This document shows, one piece after another, positions 34,961 to 43,866 of a stretch of 57,286 bases of DNA (the first letter of the stretch is position 1; each line of letters opens with the position of its first letter). The notes beneath the pieces were generated by a model that ran no database searches, was not told the DNA's origin, and saw only the letters and a list, made by a program, of their open reading frames with translations. This DNA comes from Bacteroidales bacterium (GTDB taxonomy: Bacteria; Bacteroidota; Bacteroidia; Bacteroidales; GCA-2748055): assembly GCA_020636775.1 (NCBI GenBank), contig JACJXF010000016.1:1-57286 (forward strand). Direction: 5' to 3'. The translations under genes and the position numbers were made by a program.

Positions 34961-35980
34961 GTGAATAATATTTTTGTTTATTGCGAGATTGAAGAAGCTG
35001 TGATTGCCGATGTGAGTCTGGAACTTCTTACAAAAGCCAGAAGTCTGGCAAACCAGCTGAAATGCAAACTCGAATGTGTGGTTCTTGGTTCAGGCCTTAA
35101 GGATGTGGAGAAACAACTCTTTCCTTACGGTGTGGATGTGGTGCATATTGGAGACGATAAACGTCTCAGCCCATACCTCACTTTGCCTCACAGCAATATA
35201 CTTCAGCATGTTCTTAAAGAGGAAAAACCACAGATAGTGCTGTTCGGCGCAACCTCCCTCGGACGTGACCTTGCTCCCCGCATCGCTTCTGCTCTAAAGG
35301 TGGGACTTACAGCCGATTGTACCAGTCTGGAAATAGGAAGTCACAGCGATAAGAAAACCAATACGGAATATGAAAATCTTCTGTACCAGATCAGACCTGC
35401 CTTTGGAGGTAATATTGTTGCTACCATCATCAATCCTGATACAAGGCCTCAGCTTGCTACTGTTCGCGAAGGTGTTATGAAGAAGGAGATATTTAAAGAT
35501 TCCTACAAAGGCGAGGTGAAAACAATAGATGTGGCCAAATACCTTAATGATGCTGATTTTGTAGTAAAAATCATCGAGCGTCATATGGAAAACCGGAAGG
35601 TGAATATTAAAAATGCCGGAATCATTGTTGCCGGAGGCTATGGAGTGGGTTCGAAAGCTAATTTCAAACTTCTTTATGATCTTGCTGATGTGCTGGGCGC
35701 TGAAGTTGGCGGATCAAGAGCTGCAGTGGATGCCGGCTTTGTAGAACATGAAAGACAAATCGGACAGACCGGTGTAACCGTTCGTCCCAAGCTCTATATT
35801 GCTGTCGGGATCTCAGGTCAGATCCAGCACAGGGCAGGTATGGCCGATTCGGCAATGGTGATATCTGTCAATACCGACCGCATGGCACCCATCAACCAGA
35901 TTGCTGATTATGTGATCGTGGGAGATGCAGCAGATGTTCTGCCTAAAATGATAAAATATTACAAGAAAAATTCCAAGTAA
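34961..35980 (+). CDS. etfA: Electron transfer flavoprotein alpha subunit
   Basis: A 339-residue EtfA. The C-terminal FAD domain is clear: IIVAGGYGVGSKANFKLLYDLAD, EVGGSRAAVDAGF, GQTGVTVRPKLYIAVGISGQIQH and MAPINQIADYVIVGDA. The start is GTG at 34961; an upstream ATG is followed by a stop after two codons. It holds FAD and passes electrons to the dehydrogenase encoded next. 33 bp after etfB, 31 bp before the dehydrogenase: one operon. Confidence 0.94.
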   Translation: MNNIFVYCEIEEAVIADVSLELLTKARSLANQLKCKLECVVLGSGLKDVEKQLFPYGVDVVHIGDDKRLSPYLTLPHSNILQHVLKEEKPQIVLFGATSLGRDLAPRIASALKVGLTADCTSLEIGSHSDKKTNTEYENLLYQIRPAFGGNIVATIINPDTRPQLATVREGVMKKEIFKDSYKGEVKTIDVAKYLNDADFVVKIIERHMENRKVNIKNAGIIVAGGYGVGSKANFKLLYDLADVLGAEVGGSRAAVDAGFVEHERQIGQTGVTVRPKLYIAVGISGQIQHRAGMADSAMVISVNTDRMAPINQIADYVIVGDAADVLPKMIKYYKKNSK

Positions 35981-36011
35981 ACGGATTTTTAAACGATAAA
36001 ACAGAAAGAAA

Positions 36012-37730
36012 ATGGCTAATTTCTTCAATGATAATCAAGACCTTAAATTCCACCTCCATCATCCCCTGATGAAAAAAATCGTTGCATTAAAGGAAAACGA
36101 TTTTGAGGACAAAGATACATTCGACTATGCCCCAGTAGATTTCGAGGATGCAATGGATTCTTATGAGAAAGCCCTTGAAATAATAGGTGAGATATCCGCC
36201 GATGTTATTGCTCCCAATGCTGAATCGGTTGATCATGATGGTCCTCAGCTTGTCGACAACCAGGTGGTTTATGCTAAGGGTACCGCTCAGAACCATGCAG
36301 TGCTGACCAAAGCAGGACTTATCGGTATGTCACTGCCACGAAAATATAAAGGATTGAATTTCCCAATTGTTCCCTATGTTATGGCTGCTGAAATTGTTTC
36401 AAGAGCCGATGCAGGTTTTGCCAACATCTGGGGATTGCAGGATTGTGCTGAAACTATACATGAATTTGCATCAGAAGAACTGAAAGCACAGTATCTTCCT
36501 CTTTTCAATGATGGAGCAACAGCTGCGATGGTACTAACCGAGCCGGATGCAGGTTCCGACCTGCAGGCTGTTCAGCTCAAAGGTCAGCCTATTACGGCTA
36601 CCTACGATCCCGCCAAAGATACTTACTACTTAAACGGAGTGAAGCGTTTTATTACCAACGGAGATGCCGATATCGCGCTTGTTCTGGCACGAAGCGAAGA
36701 CGGAACCGCCGATGCAAGGGGATTGTCCTTATTCCTTTACGACCGTAAAGACAGTGCCGTAAAAATCCGGAGGATAGAAAACAAACTTGGGATTAAAGGA
36801 TCTCCAACCTGCGAAATGGTGTTTACCAATGCCCCTGCAAAGCTGATTGGTGATAGGAAAATGGGACTTATAAAATACGTGATGTCACTGATGAACTCTG
36901 CCCGCCTTGGAATCGGAGCACAGTCGGTGGGTCTTGCTGAAGCAGCCTACCGCGAATCTCTGAAGTATGCAAGCGAAAGAGTGCAGTTTGGTAAAGCCAT
37001 CATCACTTTCCCTGCAGTTTACGAGCTGCTGAGAAATATGAAGGTTAAAACACAGGCAATGAGGTCGCTGCTCTATGAAACAGCTCGTTATGTAGATATG
37101 TATAAGGCATATATTTTCCTGGCTGAGAAGAGAAAGCTCGAAGCAGAAGAAAGGAATGAGATGAAGAAGTATCAGAAACTGGCCGATGTTTACACTCCCC
37201 TGTTAAAACTTTTCTCCAGTGAATACAGCAACCAGATAGCATACGACGGAATGCAGGTTCATGGTGGAGCGGGATTCATGAAAGATTTTCCCATTGAACG
37301 TATTTACAGGGATGCAAGGATTACCTCCATTTACGAAGGTACTTCTCAGCTTCAGGTGGTTGCTGCCATAAGAGGAGTTACTACCGGAGTTTTCCTGGGT
37401 CGCATTAAGGAGTATGAGGAAATATCTCTCAAACCAGAAATGGAATATCTGAAGAAAATGCTCATGGATCTTACCACTCAGTTTGAAAGTACAGTTAATC
37501 TGGTAAATTCAATGAATGATGCCGAATTCCTGGATTTCCATGCCAGAAGACTGGTTGAGATGGCCGGCAACATTATTATGGGCTATCTGCTTCTTTTTGA
37601 TGCCATTAAAGATGAGGATTTCAAAAATTCAGCCGAGATATTTATTAAAAAGGCTAAATCAGATAACTCCGAGAAGCTTGAATATATTAAGAGTTCTGAG
37701 CTGAAAGATCTTGGGATTTTTAAATATTAA
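36012..37730 (+). CDS. Acyl-CoA dehydrogenase, long form
   Basis: A 572-residue flavoenzyme, about 190 residues longer than butyryl-CoA dehydrogenase because of an N-terminal (~70) and a C-terminal helical extension. Core motifs: MVLTEPDAGSDLQAVQL, the FAD loop YASERVQFGKAI, YDGMQVHGGAGFMKDFPIER and the catalytic Glu442 in SIYEGTSQLQ. It oxidises an acyl-CoA, or reduces an enoyl-CoA when coupled to bifurcating Etf. The chain length preference is unknown. Co-transcribed with etfBA. The long form resembles Bacteroidota proteins annotated simply as acyl-CoA dehydrogenase family. Confidence 0.92.
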   Translation: MANFFNDNQDLKFHLHHPLMKKIVALKENDFEDKDTFDYAPVDFEDAMDSYEKALEIIGEISADVIAPNAESVDHDGPQLVDNQVVYAKGTAQNHAVLTKAGLIGMSLPRKYKGLNFPIVPYVMAAEIVSRADAGFANIWGLQDCAETIHEFASEELKAQYLPLFNDGATAAMVLTEPDAGSDLQAVQLKGQPITATYDPAKDTYYLNGVKRFITNGDADIALVLARSEDGTADARGLSLFLYDRKDSAVKIRRIENKLGIKGSPTCEMVFTNAPAKLIGDRKMGLIKYVMSLMNSARLGIGAQSVGLAEAAYRESLKYASERVQFGKAIITFPAVYELLRNMKVKTQAMRSLLYETARYVDMYKAYIFLAEKRKLEAEERNEMKKYQKLADVYTPLLKLFSSEYSNQIAYDGMQVHGGAGFMKDFPIERIYRDARITSIYEGTSQLQVVAAIRGVTTGVFLGRIKEYEEISLKPEMEYLKKMLMDLTTQFESTVNLVNSMNDAEFLDFHARRLVEMAGNIIMGYLLLFDAIKDEDFKNSAEIFIKKAKSDNSEKLEYIKSSELKDLGIFKY

Positions 37731-37793
37731 TTATTCTTTTCCCCGAAAATCGAATTCGCTCAGTTTCCTGCGCGGATGAGGATTACCAATGTG

Positions 37794-37838
37794 TTATCCT
37801 GCTTAAAATTACTTTTAACAAGTTTTTAAGCAGGATAA
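37794..37838. terminator. Perfect 15-bp inverted repeat after the acyl-CoA dehydrogenase
   Basis: TTATCCTGCTTAAAA (37794-37808) and its exact reverse complement (37824-37838), 15-base loop. A/T-rich stem ends give a T run on both strands. Probable terminator of the etf operon, 60 bases past the stop. Confidence 0.75.
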
Positions 37839-37852
37839 TATAATATTTCCAG

Positions 37853-37860
37853 TAATTTTG
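37853..37860 (+). promoter_or_regulatory. -7 element before the 150-residue unknown gene
   Basis: TAATTTTG matches TAnnTTTG, 43 bases before the start codon and just after the inverted repeat. Confidence 0.55.
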
Positions 37861-37902
37861 TGGTACGAATTTTGAAAGTATATATTCAAAATCAGCTCCC
37901 AA

Positions 37903-38355
37903 ATGAATGATCTCATACATAAATTAATTTCTGTTCTGAAGGAGCACGTCAATCAGAATAACAAGGAGATTCAGTTCAACCAGAAAGAAATTGATAATCT
38001 CCTTTCTGAAATATCTGCGGCCACACGTAAAAAGGACCTGGATATCAAGTATTCCCTTAACCGTCAGCTTTTAAATGAGAATTCTGATTTCGTTAAGATG
38101 CAACTTGAGCTTACCGATTTTTTTGAAAAATACCGTCATCTTTTTCCTGATGTTTCTGAAGGCAGGGTATCTGTTTCTTCCGATGAAAATCAACTTAAGT
38201 CTGTTTTCCAGAAAACCATATCAGGCAGCCTGGAATTCAATCCCTCTCATCCACAATTCAATAATCCCGCTTTCTTCCGTGAACTTTTAAACTATTACGA
38301 GAGCAAGGAAGATTATGAAATGTGTGAGAGCCTTCTTAAAATGCGTAAAGCCTGA
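37903..38355 (+). CDS. Small helical protein of unknown function
   Basis: A 150-residue soluble protein, not recognised. It has no signal peptide or membrane helix. Residues 1-80 are highly charged and helical with heptad character (LISVLKEHVNQNNKEIQFNQKEID), likely a coiled coil. A Ser-rich linker (VSEGRVSVSSDEN) is followed by a short helical tail with LLNYYESKEDYEMCESLL, which looks TPR-like. It has its own promoter and sits between the etf operon and a DUF2520 gene. Base use resembles its neighbours, so recent transfer is unlikely. Could be an adaptor or structural protein; no function is assigned. Confidence 0.7.
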   Translation: MNDLIHKLISVLKEHVNQNNKEIQFNQKEIDNLLSEISAATRKKDLDIKYSLNRQLLNENSDFVKMQLELTDFFEKYRHLFPDVSEGRVSVSSDENQLKSVFQKTISGSLEFNPSHPQFNNPAFFRELLNYYESKEDYEMCESLLKMRKA

Positions 38356-38476
38356 TTGTTTTTTCTCTTTGCTTTTCCTGATTTCATTTTTACTTTTATA
38401 GGAATTACCGGCACAGACTTTTTTTTGCTAAATCTGTCCATGCATTTTTGCGCTGATTTAATTCTAAAAGACTCAA

Positions 38477-39277
38477 ATGAAAACAAGAGGCAGTTTTGTC
38501 AGCATTGGAGCAGGAAATGTGGCAACACACATGGTCCCAGCCCTATGCAAATCGGGGTATATTCTGAAACAGGTTTTTAGCAGAACAGATTCCCATGCTA
38601 TGGATCTGGCCGGAAAATTCCGGGTTCCCTGGACATGCTCACCCGAAGAATTGACAGGCAATGCGGATTTTTATATGCTTTCATTACCGGATTCGGCTAT
38701 CACTGAGCTTGTGGCAAGAATTCAACACAGGGATATTTTAATTTTTCATACTGCAGGGAGCGTAGGAATGGATGTTTTTGCCAATCGCTTTCATAATTCC
38801 GGAGTTCTTTATCCCCTGCAGACTTTTAGCCGTGAGCTTGAGCCGGACATCTCAAAAATCCCGATTCTAATTGAAGCATCTGACTCTGCATCCCTTGAGA
38901 AACTAAAAGAAATTGCCGGAAGTATTGCAGAAACCGTTATTGAATGCAGCTCAGAAGACAGGAGATGGATTCACCTGGCAGGAGTTTTTGCCTGCAATTT
39001 TACAAATCACATGTATGCAGTAGCGAACGATATCCTCCGAAAACAAAATATCGACCCGGCTGTCCTTCGACCTCTGATTGAGGAAACTTTTAGAAAATCG
39101 TTGCATATGGATCCCGCTGAAGCACAGACAGGTCCTGCCGTCAGACGTGATACCAGTACCCTTAAGGCCCATATAAAAATGCTGGATAACCGGGAGCTTT
39201 TGCAAAAAATATATACATTTACAAGCCAGAGCATACAGGCTATAAAACCTCCGGTGAAAAATAAATCAGATGAGTAA
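38477..39277 (+). CDS. Rossmann-fold DUF2520 protein
   Basis: A 266-residue protein with an N-terminal NAD(P)-binding fold (SIGAGNVATHMVPALCKSGY, 9-28) and a C-terminal helical DUF2520 domain (RRWIHLAGVFACNFTNHMYAVANDIL; AGPAVRRDT-like QTGPAVRRDTSTLKAH). Related in shape to F420H2:NADP oxidoreductase and proline reductase-type enzymes; the reaction is not known. It overlaps the kdsC-like gene by 8 bp, so the two are translationally coupled. Confidence 0.85.
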   Translation: MKTRGSFVSIGAGNVATHMVPALCKSGYILKQVFSRTDSHAMDLAGKFRVPWTCSPEELTGNADFYMLSLPDSAITELVARIQHRDILIFHTAGSVGMDVFANRFHNSGVLYPLQTFSRELEPDISKIPILIEASDSASLEKLKEIAGSIAETVIECSSEDRRWIHLAGVFACNFTNHMYAVANDILRKQNIDPAVLRPLIEETFRKSLHMDPAEAQTGPAVRRDTSTLKAHIKMLDNRELLQKIYTFTSQSIQAIKPPVKNKSDE

Positions 39278-39791
39278 TTTTAAAGAAGATTTGGCAAAAG
39301 TTAAAGCTTTTGTTTTTGATGTGGATGGTGTATTTGCTACCTCCAAAGTTCTGCTGCACCCTTCAGGGGATCTGATGCGGACGATGAATATTAAAGACGG
39401 ATATGCTGTTCATTATTCACTTCGCAAGAATTATATTATTTGCATTATATCCGGAGGTACCTCCGAAAGCGTACGAACCAGGTTTCAAAAACTCGGGGTC
39501 ACTGATATATACCTGGGTTCCCACAATAAAATGGATGATTTCAGGGATTTTCTGTTTAAGTATGATCTGAAAGCAGAGGATGTTTTATACATGGGAGACG
39601 ACCTGCCCGACTATGAGGTAATGCAAATTGCAGGTGTGCCAACCTGTCCGTCGGATGCTGTTGAAGAAATCAAATCCATTTCATCCTACATCTCTGACAA
39701 GCCCGGAGGGGAAGGATGCGTAAGAGATATTATTGAACAGGTTCTGCGTCTGCATGGCAAGTGGATGGACGGAGATGCATTCAGCTGGTGA
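39270..39791 (+). CDS. kdsC: KdsC-like HAD phosphatase (KDO-8-phosphate phosphatase)
   Basis: A 173-residue capless HAD protein. Catalytic Asp17 and Asp19 in FDVDGVF, motif II near ISGGTS, Lys in HNKMDD, and motif III in MGDDLPDYEVM. Length and motifs match KdsC, which removes phosphate from KDO 8-phosphate for lipopolysaccharide inner core. Relatives act on other sugar phosphates, so the substrate is probable rather than sure. Confidence 0.86.
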   Translation: MSNFKEDLAKVKAFVFDVDGVFATSKVLLHPSGDLMRTMNIKDGYAVHYSLRKNYIICIISGGTSESVRTRFQKLGVTDIYLGSHNKMDDFRDFLFKYDLKAEDVLYMGDDLPDYEVMQIAGVPTCPSDAVEEIKSISSYISDKPGGEGCVRDIIEQVLRLHGKWMDGDAFSW

Positions 39792-39798
39792 GCATAAG

Positions 39799-39812
39799 AC
39801 CTGTAAACAGGT
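39799..39812. repeat. ACCTGTAAACAGGT palindrome
   Basis: Perfect 14-base palindrome just after the kdsC stop; related in form to the CCTGTCAGG arms of the tamL terminator. No T tract. Confidence 0.5.
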
Positions 39813-39876
39813 TATATAACTGCTTGCAGAGGGAATCTTTTTTCACTAATTTTATCACTCATCAATATTTCCAATT

Positions 39877-40848
39877 GTGCTTGCGCTGCTAAGACTCATC
39901 CGTTTTCAAAACCTGCTTATAATTGCAGCCACGCAATATATAATGAGGTACTGCATCATTTACCCCTTTCTCAAAATCAATAAGTTTTCGCTTCAGCTGG
40001 ATAATCTTCATTTCTTTTTACTCGTGCTTTCAACCGTTCTGATTGCAGCAGCCGGCTATGTAATTAATGATTATTTTGATACAGGAACCGATCGCCTGAA
40101 CCGCCCGGATAAAGTGGTTATAGACCGGAGTGTTCACAGGCGACATGCCATGTTGTATCATTTTATTCTAAATTTTGCAGGAGTGGGTCTGGGTATTTAC
40201 CTGTCATATTATATCGGAGTTACCGGACTGTCGTTGATTTTTGTTCTTGCGGCCGGATTGTTGTGGTTCTATTCAACCCATTATAAGAGGCAATTCCTGA
40301 TCGGAAACCTGGTTGTAAGTACCATGACCGGAGTGGTGCCACTAATGGTTATACTTTATGAAATGCCGCTCCTGAACCGCGAGTATGGTTTATTAATGAT
40401 CTCGTATCAGGCCAATTTTAATTATATCTTTTTCTGGGTGATGGCATTTTCATTTTTTGCTTTCCTTACCACACTCCTTCGTGAAATTATTAAGGATGCT
40501 GAAGATTTTGAAGGGGATAGCGCTTATGGAATGAATACCATGCCGATAATGATCGGGCAAAAAAGCACTAAAATAGTAATCGCCTCTCTGGTTGGTGTGA
40601 ATCTGGTGCTGCTGGTGGGAATTTTCACTCGCTTCCTGTTATATCAGGGAAGTTCGATCGATTATATTTCTGCAGCTTATTTCTTTGTATTCCTTTTCAG
40701 CCCTTTTGTCTTTTTGCTGATTAAAATAATCAGGGCGAAAACCAAAAACGATTTCCATTTTGCCAGTCAGCTTACCAAATTTATCATGCTGACGGGTATG
40801 CTATATGCATTCGTAGTTCGATATATAGTGTTATATGTAATTAGCTAA
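39877..40848 (+). CDS. UbiA-family prenyltransferase (DGGGP-synthase-like)
   Basis: A 323-residue membrane protein with 8-9 helices. First Asp-rich motif NDYFDTGTDRLNRPDK (64-79), second LREIIKDAEDFEGD (about 190-205), both needed to bind prenyl diphosphate with magnesium. Bacteroidota members in this slot are usually called geranylgeranylglycerol-phosphate geranylgeranyltransferase because they resemble the archaeal ether-lipid enzyme; the real acceptor is unproven. The start is GTG at 39877. Followed after five bases by maf. Confidence 0.83.
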   Translation: MLALLRLIRFQNLLIIAATQYIMRYCIIYPFLKINKFSLQLDNLHFFLLVLSTVLIAAAGYVINDYFDTGTDRLNRPDKVVIDRSVHRRHAMLYHFILNFAGVGLGIYLSYYIGVTGLSLIFVLAAGLLWFYSTHYKRQFLIGNLVVSTMTGVVPLMVILYEMPLLNREYGLLMISYQANFNYIFFWVMAFSFFAFLTTLLREIIKDAEDFEGDSAYGMNTMPIMIGQKSTKIVIASLVGVNLVLLVGIFTRFLLYQGSSIDYISAAYFFVFLFSPFVFLLIKIIRAKTKNDFHFASQLTKFIMLTGMLYAFVVRYIVLYVIS

Positions 40849-40853
40849 ACCTT

Positions 40854-41441
40854 ATGCTAAAGGATAAACTCAGAAAACATGTGCTCGTTCTTGCCTCACG
40901 CTCACCCCGGAGGATGAAACTTTTGCAGGAAGCCGGTATTCCTTTCAGACTGGCCATTCCCCTTGATATTGAAGAGAAATTTCCAAAAGGACTTGACAAG
41001 TTCCAGATTGCGGTTTATCTGGCTGAACTTAAATCGGAAGCTTTTGGTGAAATTCCCGATAATGAGATTCTGCTTACCGCAGATACAATAGTGTGGTTTG
41101 AAAACGAGGTAATCAACAAACCGGCTAATCGCGAAAACGCTATCGAAATCCTTACGGCTCTGTCGGGAAAGATGCACGAAGTAATAACAGGCGTGTGCCT
41201 GAGAAAAAATTTCAAAACAAAAAGCTTTTATAGCCACAGTGAAGTTCATTTTGCAAAACTATCGACCGAAGAAATTACCCATTACGTAGATACCTGGAAA
41301 CCTTTCGATAAGGCCGGTGGATATGGAATACAGGAATGGATTGGATATATAGGTATAGAAAAAATTAATGGTTCCTATTTTAATGTTATGGGATTACCCA
41401 TTCAGAAACTTTACAGGGAGCTTGAAAAATTCATCGATTAG
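40854..41441 (+). CDS. maf: Maf-family nucleotide pyrophosphatase
   Basis: A 195-residue protein: LASRSPRRMKLLQEAGI (14-30, phosphate loop), TADTIVWFENEVINKP (catalytic Asp about 76) and FDKAGGYGIQEW. Maf hydrolyses non-canonical or modified nucleoside triphosphates (dTTP/UTP type in this branch) and slows septum formation when overproduced. Close behind the prenyltransferase. Confidence 0.92.
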   Translation: MLKDKLRKHVLVLASRSPRRMKLLQEAGIPFRLAIPLDIEEKFPKGLDKFQIAVYLAELKSEAFGEIPDNEILLTADTIVWFENEVINKPANRENAIEILTALSGKMHEVITGVCLRKNFKTKSFYSHSEVHFAKLSTEEITHYVDTWKPFDKAGGYGIQEWIGYIGIEKINGSYFNVMGLPIQKLYRELEKFID

Positions 41442-41484
41442 TATAACACTGAAACCTGATTTTATTTATTTCAATTTAAATTTT

Positions 41485-43650
41485 ATGAAGATTAAGAGTT
41501 TTATTGCCGCCTTTTTTCTCTCCCTTGGATTATTTTCAGCCAAAGCTGAAGAGGGACTTTGGATTCCCATGCTGTTGCAGCATTACAACATAGATATAAT
41601 GCAAAAAGAGGGACTCCGGTTGAGTGCTGAGGATATTTACAGTATAAATCAGGCTAGTCTGAAAGATGCAATTCTGATTTTTGGAACAGGATGTACAGGT
41701 GAAGTTATTTCAGGCGACGGACTCGTACTCACGAATCACCATTGCGGTTATAGTTCAATTCAGTCGCACAGCTCCGTCGATAACGACTATCTGACAAACG
41801 GTTTCTGGGCCATGAACCGTGATGAGGAACTCCCTAACCCCGGACTAAAGGTTACCTTCCTGATCCGTATTGAGGATGTCAGTCAGAATGTACTTGGTAA
41901 AATGGATGATAATATTTCGGAAGTTGAAAGGGACAGTATAATCAGGGAAAGAATAGCAGGACTGAAAAAGGAAAATGAAGACGGTAACGGATACAAGGCA
42001 GTAATTAAGCCATTCTATTATGGAAATGAATATTATATGTTCATTTACCAGGAGTATAACGATATCAGGCTGGTAGGTGCTCCTCCAAGCTCAATAGGAA
42101 ATTATGGTGAGGACTGGGATAATTGGATCTGGCCGCGTCATACAGGCGATTTTAGCCTGTTTCGCATATATGCCGGAGCGGATAATAAACCGGCTTCCTA
42201 TTCCCCCGAAAACACACCCTATAAAAGTAAAACACACCTTAAAATTTCAACTGCGGGAGTTAAGGAAGGTGATTTTACAATGATCATGGGATACCCGGGC
42301 ACAACCACCGAATATATTATTTCCGACGAAATAAAATTTATGCTCGAAACCAGCCTTCCCAAAAAAGTCGCCATTCGCGACGCCCGGCTGAAAATCCTGG
42401 ATAAGTACATGGCCAATAACGATACAATCCGAATCCAATATGCCTCAAAATACCGTTCTATCAGTAATGCCTGGAAGAAATGGGAGGGGGTTATAATTGG
42501 ATTGGAAAAAACAAATGCCCTGGCGAGAAAAGCAGAAGCCGAAGAAAATTTCCGGGAATGGGCTATGTCAAATCCTGAAAGACAATCTGAATACGGTAAT
42601 ACGCTTCAGGCATTGCGGGATAAGAACAGGGAGTTGGTAAAATACAGTCTTGTTTACGATTATTCCAATGAAGCTGTGATGGCCGCTGAAATATTTGATT
42701 TTGCCCTCGATTGTAACTCCCTGGTATATAGCACATCTGAGATGAGTAAGGAGGATAAAAGAGCTGCCGTTGATAAGTTTAAGAAGAGGATGGATGCATT
42801 CTTTAAAGATTATAACAGAAAAGTAGATCAGGAGATTTTTCAAACCACTCTTGCATACTATTACAGGGATATAGCTCCGGAATTTCATCCTGACATATAT
42901 AATGTCATCAACAAAAAATATAAAGGGGATATAAATAAATTTACAGCCGAAACATTCAATAAAACAATTTTCCTCCAAAAGGATAAGCTTTTGGAATTGC
43001 TGGACCAGATTCCTGAAAGTAAATTTAATATTTCACTCAGGTTCCAGAAGGACCCGGTTTTGGTGATTTTCAATTCCTTTGCTGCTGTTTATTCCAAAAA
43101 GGTTATACCTGCTTATGATAATCTTAAAATGGACATGCAGGTTTTGTATCGCAGTTATATGCGCGGACTCATGGAAATGCAGAAGGATAAAGTTTTTTAC
43201 CCGGATGCAAATTTCACTATGCGCGTGGCATACGGAAAAGCTGAGGGTTATAAACCCGCTGACGGGATCGAATATCTCGAATATACAAGCCTGAGCGGAG
43301 CTATTGAAAAACATTATATGGATTCAGTTGTCTATTCCCTCCCTGAAAAACTCATTGAAATCTATAACAGCAAGGATTTTGGCCGATGGGTAAATGAAAA
43401 GGGAGAGGTCCCGGTTTGCTTTGTTGCTTCAAATCATACTTCCGGAGGAAATTCAGGTAGTCCCATTCTGAATGCTGACGGTTACCTTATTGGCCTTAAT
43501 TTCGACCGGAACTGGGAAGGCACCATGTCGGACGTTTACTATGATGTCTCCATCTGCCGCAATATTTCGGTTGATATCCGCTATGTGCTTTTTATCATTG
43601 ATAAGTTTGCCGGTGCAGGTTACCTGATCAATGAAATGGACCTGATCTGA
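41485..43650 (+). CDS. S46 dipeptidyl-peptidase, DPP11 type (Asp/Glu specific)
   Basis: A 721-residue secreted peptidase (P. gingivalis DPP11 is about the same length). Start at the ATG at 41485, giving signal peptide KIKSFIAAFFLSLGLFSAKA; the longer frame lies inside maf. Catalytic His85/86 in TNHHCGYSS, Asp222 in HTGDFSLFR and Ser657 in GGNSGSPIL. Arg675 in LNFDRNWEGTMSD is 18 residues after the Ser, as for the Arg that selects acidic P1 residues in DPP11; DPP7 has Gly there. It releases Xaa-Asp/Glu dipeptides in the periplasm for peptide fermentation. Specificity is inferred from this residue. Confidence 0.9.
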   Translation: MKIKSFIAAFFLSLGLFSAKAEEGLWIPMLLQHYNIDIMQKEGLRLSAEDIYSINQASLKDAILIFGTGCTGEVISGDGLVLTNHHCGYSSIQSHSSVDNDYLTNGFWAMNRDEELPNPGLKVTFLIRIEDVSQNVLGKMDDNISEVERDSIIRERIAGLKKENEDGNGYKAVIKPFYYGNEYYMFIYQEYNDIRLVGAPPSSIGNYGEDWDNWIWPRHTGDFSLFRIYAGADNKPASYSPENTPYKSKTHLKISTAGVKEGDFTMIMGYPGTTTEYIISDEIKFMLETSLPKKVAIRDARLKILDKYMANNDTIRIQYASKYRSISNAWKKWEGVIIGLEKTNALARKAEAEENFREWAMSNPERQSEYGNTLQALRDKNRELVKYSLVYDYSNEAVMAAEIFDFALDCNSLVYSTSEMSKEDKRAAVDKFKKRMDAFFKDYNRKVDQEIFQTTLAYYYRDIAPEFHPDIYNVINKKYKGDINKFTAETFNKTIFLQKDKLLELLDQIPESKFNISLRFQKDPVLVIFNSFAAVYSKKVIPAYDNLKMDMQVLYRSYMRGLMEMQKDKVFYPDANFTMRVAYGKAEGYKPADGIEYLEYTSLSGAIEKHYMDSVVYSLPEKLIEIYNSKDFGRWVNEKGEVPVCFVASNHTSGGNSGSPILNADGYLIGLNFDRNWEGTMSDVYYDVSICRNISVDIRYVLFIIDKFAGAGYLINEMDLI

Positions 43651-43780
43651 GAAAAGGAATTTAAATTGTTAGGCGGGAACTTGAGGATAGGCTGAATCCT
43701 GGACCTCCCGTTCATCTTTCTGCTTCTTTCAACATACTCTCTTTTTCAACCCGGGGATAGTCTTCTTTGGAAAAAATCCT

Positions 43781-43788
43781 TATGTTTG
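43781..43788 (+). promoter_or_regulatory. -7 element of the lar operon
   Basis: TATGTTTG matches TAnnTTTG; predicted start of transcription about 70 bases before larE. Confidence 0.55.
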
Positions 43789-43814
43789 TAACACAAATAT
43801 TTAGAAAGTAACAC
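43788..43814 (+). promoter_or_regulatory. GTAACAC direct repeats at the lar promoter
   Basis: GTAACAC at 43788-43794 and again at 43808-43814, 20 bases apart (two helical turns), overlapping the predicted start site. Candidate regulator site; it does not look like the inverted E. coli NikR operator. Confidence 0.4.
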
Positions 43815-43866
43815 GATTCCTGATGGTTTTTCCGGACCGGACAGGGAATAAAGACAGGCCAGCAGT

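Noticed and set aside
41368..41484. Longer start of the S46 peptidase
   Set aside because: It lies in maf and would hide the signal peptide that starts at 41485.
43788..43814. E. coli-type NikR operator (GTATGA-N16-TCATAC)
   Set aside because: No such inverted pair is present; only direct GTAACAC repeats, reported separately.
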